Made by a program: the position numbers and the translations under genes. A model generated the notes under the pieces. That model was given only the letters and a program-made list of their open reading frames with translations, did no database searches and was not told the DNA's origin. Below are positions 61,766 to 64,000 of a stretch of 64,000 nt of DNA, in pieces. The DNA is taken from the NCBI GenBank assembly GCA_030248065.1, contig JASAMV010006795.1, forward strand, positions 1 to 64,000, written 5' to 3'. The stretch comes from Rhynchonema sp. JSB1_4. Its lineage: Eukaryota; Nematoda; Chromadorea; Monhysterida; Xyalidae. Position 1 is the first letter of the stretch. Each line of letters opens with the position of its first letter.

Positions 61766-62787
61766 TTAATACCCCGACCACAAGAAAGTTGACTGGTCGT
61801 GAACATTCAATTTGCAAATAAATCCAATCCTCTGCGACTTCAAAAATACAGGCCAACAGTTTTGCACGACGGGCAAGCCGTGCTGCGTTCGGCGCACATA
61901 TTGCGGCAACCTGCATACGCATTCTAAGCTGTATGTGCATACATGCATACGTGCATCAGATAAAGCTGTCCTGAGAACAAGGACAGCTTTTCTGTGAATT
62001 CTCAATCCACCTTCAGTAGTTCTCTTCTCACAACACTGGTCGACTGTCGGACAAAAGTCAATCTTGCCCCTGTGTGGTGCGGTCGATACGACAAACGGGA
62101 TATGTGGCCCCTGGCCGGTCACGTTGTTTTTGCGTACAGATACGATTGAGGTAATCCGACCTATTTTGTTGTTCCACGCCAACTGCTCTTCGACGACGCC
62201 TCGTTCCCACGTCTTGTATTTGTCCTCGTACAACAAGTTCGCCAACTTCGTGATGCCGTCCACATCTGTGACAAAATATTGCACGATTGTCAAGCACAAA
62301 AGGCGTCCCGTCCCGCTTTTTTCAAATCTTTGAGCGTGGCTTCACTTACGATGTGATAAACCTTTGAAAACGGTGTGGCAAAAAAATGATGGAAGGATCA
62401 TCATGCGGTGCGGTCTATAAATGGCGACCGACTTCTTCTGACAGAAAATATCGAACCAGAAGAACCACATGAAGGAAAACGGCGTTTGTGGTCCGCCCAG
62501 ATGGAAACTGATATTTTGCTGCATGCTTCCTGCCCACCTGGTTTGGTTCGGGCATTTATGAGTTCAAACAGGACATGATCCGGCTAAACCTGTGCCAGAC
62601 AGGACTTACGCAATTTGCCCCATGATTTGTTGACGATTTCGATGATCTGCTCAAGTGTCAGTCGACGGTTGTCATACGGATGCAGCACTTTGCCGTACGA
62701 TCGAGCCAGCGAATCGATCAGACTCGATTTATCGGAAGCAAGACCGCACGCGATCACGGCGCTGAGAAGCAGAAAGATTCGGTTCAT
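61766..62787 (-). CDS. Secreted protein of unknown family
   Basis: Exons 62606-62787, 62362-62537 and 62265-61766 join in frame (phase 2, then phase 1) to 285 codons. Signal peptide MNRIFLLLSAVIACGLAS, then SYGKVLHPYDNRRLTLEQ and IVNKSWGKLRK; a middle exon rich in Phe and Trp (SFMWFFWFDIFCQKK); third exon DGITKLANLLYEDKYKTWE, then EEQLAWN and Cys-containing sequence (FCPTVDQCCEKR). The second half of the last exon (after about codon 195) includes a 26-nt hairpin and may be non-coding or spliced out. The tandem paralogue supports the first and third exons as coding. Extracellular or secretory-pathway role only; I know no family for it. Confidence 0.6.
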
Positions 62788-63583
62788 ACTGTAGTTTGCC
62801 GTTCGACTGTCTCTGACTTTTGACGAAGTTTTCCACTGACTGACTGTTCGTATACTTCAGCAAAGCGCTTCGTGCCGAGCCCAGCGTTCCCGTTCCCATG
62901 AAGTAAGACTTGTAACTTGTTTTTCAAACCTGGTGCCCTGAGCCGTGAGATAGGATCCAGAGAGCGCTTTTGAGCGCTCTTTCTCGATGAAACAAAAACG
63001 AAGATCACAGATTCATAATGGTGAAGTTTGTGATCCGGGCCGACAGTGTCTGTGGTAAGCCGTTGCTGAAAACACCATTCAGAGCTTTTGCTCTCCCATA
63101 ACCGGTTTTCTTGGGATAAAAATCAACAATACACATTGATGACACCCACACACACCAGCAGTTTATGGTGAGAAACGCTAAATTCTCTTTTACCTTTCAC
63201 CGAAAGGCAAGACCGTGTGCAAATAGGCAATCCGCCAGCTCATGGCACTCAACACACACAGGCTTATGACCTACATTACTGCCGTCAATGAATGCATCTA
63301 TTCTCTTCAGTTATCCGTTGTAACATCCCCAAATTTTGCAACAGTGCAGAAAAGTGCTAATTTATGTTAAGCAGCAAATGAAAACCGGATAAATTAAAAA
63401 GCTGTCATCAAAGTACGACACTCGCCCAAAGTGTACATTTTGTTTAGAAAATTGTGTGTGCTGCTGCATGCGCCGTCTGTATAAAAAGTGCCATGAGTCG
63501 ATGGATTGCCTGTGCATATATTATACATGAGCTGATATGAGAAATGAATGAGTGTAAAATTATGAAATGGCACGCACGCATTT
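62788..63583. other. Upstream of the secreted-protein gene; nothing recognised
   Basis: No repeat, RNA gene or convincing ORF seen. Confidence 0.4.
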
Positions 63584-63783
63584 TGGGAAAAGCTAGTCCC
63601 GTTTCAAAATTGACTTCCCTTTTTCTCAGGCTTAGGCTTGGGCTTAGGCTTAGGCTTAGGCTTAGGCTTACTATTAGGCTTAGGCTTAGGCTTAGGCCAA
63701 ACCTTGAGCCAACCCGTGCCTTCTATCGCGAAATCGAAAATTCGCGTTTTCTCTCTGTCAAGGCAACGGGACTAGCTTTTCCC
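63584..63783. mobile_element. 200-bp foldback carrying TTAGGC telomere repeats
   Basis: GGGAAAAGCTAGTCCCGTT and AACGGGACTAGCTTTTCCC are perfect inverse ends. Inside, 63629-63698 is ten or more TTAGGC units with two interruptions (TTGGGC, TTACTA). Confidence 0.8.
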
Positions 63784-63906
63784 AACATGCGGCACGCACC
63801 GGTGTGTTGCTTGTCCGGCTTCAGAACCGGAAGCGTTTTTCAATTTATTTAACATTTTTATTAAAAAAAAACGAACCCAAACTCAAACAATAACTAAGGT
63901 TTGATT

Positions 63907-64000
63907 CAGGGTAGTACTTGGGGGGGGGGGTGGGGGGGTCCCCCCCCAAATTCATCTACCTATCGTCAACACTTTTTGATTTCATCTATCTATCGTCAAC
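63907..64000. mobile_element. Family E element, cut by the window edge
   Basis: CAGGGTAGTACTTGG, G-run/C-run hairpin and the first tags (ATCTACCTATCGTCAACA, then ATCTATCTATCGTCAAC). Confidence 0.85.

Noticed and set aside
61970..62000. Hairpin AGCTGTCCTGAGAACAAGG as a bacterial-type terminator
   Set aside because: The context is a eukaryotic gene; it has no T-run and lies within an open frame. Kept only as a note on the last exon.

Overview
The window is eukaryotic nuclear DNA, most probably from a chromadorean nematode. Genes are split by short introns. The best-conserved genes (AMPK alpha, ribosomal protein S21, FIT2) look most like nematode proteins, and there are interstitial TTAGGC repeats, the nematode telomere unit. 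Perhaps a sixth of the window is host gene. The rest is mobile DNA in several age layers.

Layout. 1-7.2 kb is one end of a Polinton/Maverick: a packaging ATPase running off the left edge, an intron-rich protein-primed DNA polymerase B and a small ORF, all on the minus strand. 6.3-8.0 kb holds arrays of a short palindrome. 8.66-9.2 kb is a foldback element at TTAA. 9.5-20.05 kb is a dense nest of short non-autonomous elements inserted into one another. Many can be delimited to the base by 8-bp target-site duplications (hAT-like) or by a TA duplication (Tc1/mariner-like). 20.4-21.6 kb is rps-21 (+). 24.06-29.3 kb is aak-2 (-). 29.9-34.3 kb is a second nest, with insertions four levels deep. 34.6-41 kb is mostly foldback MITEs and unassigned DNA. 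41.3-42.0 kb holds a homeobox gene end (-). 45.1-46.2 kb holds a weak ionotropic-receptor-like gene (+). 46.6-49.45 kb is a third nest. 49.5-52.15 kb is a FIT2 gene (+). 53.3-56.5 kb is a FkbM-type methyltransferase with a membrane anchor (-). 57.3-59.5 kb is a 298-codon multi-membrane-span receptor-like gene (-). 59.9-62.8 kb carries two related secreted-protein genes (-), one apparently damaged. The right edge cuts another nest element.

The host genes form no operon or common pathway that I can see. AMPK (energy sensing) and FIT2 (lipid droplets/ER acyl-CoA cleavage) both concern lipid and energy balance, but their proximity is probably coincidental.

The most unusual content is the short-element nest. 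At least seven families differ in their terminal sequence and in a 10-20 bp 'tag' repeated on both flanks. Yet they share one body plan: G/C homopolymer tracts next to the ends, an AT-rich core, and a GCGCGC palindrome in the middle. This looks like one core used with interchangeable end modules. No transposase for any of them is in the window.
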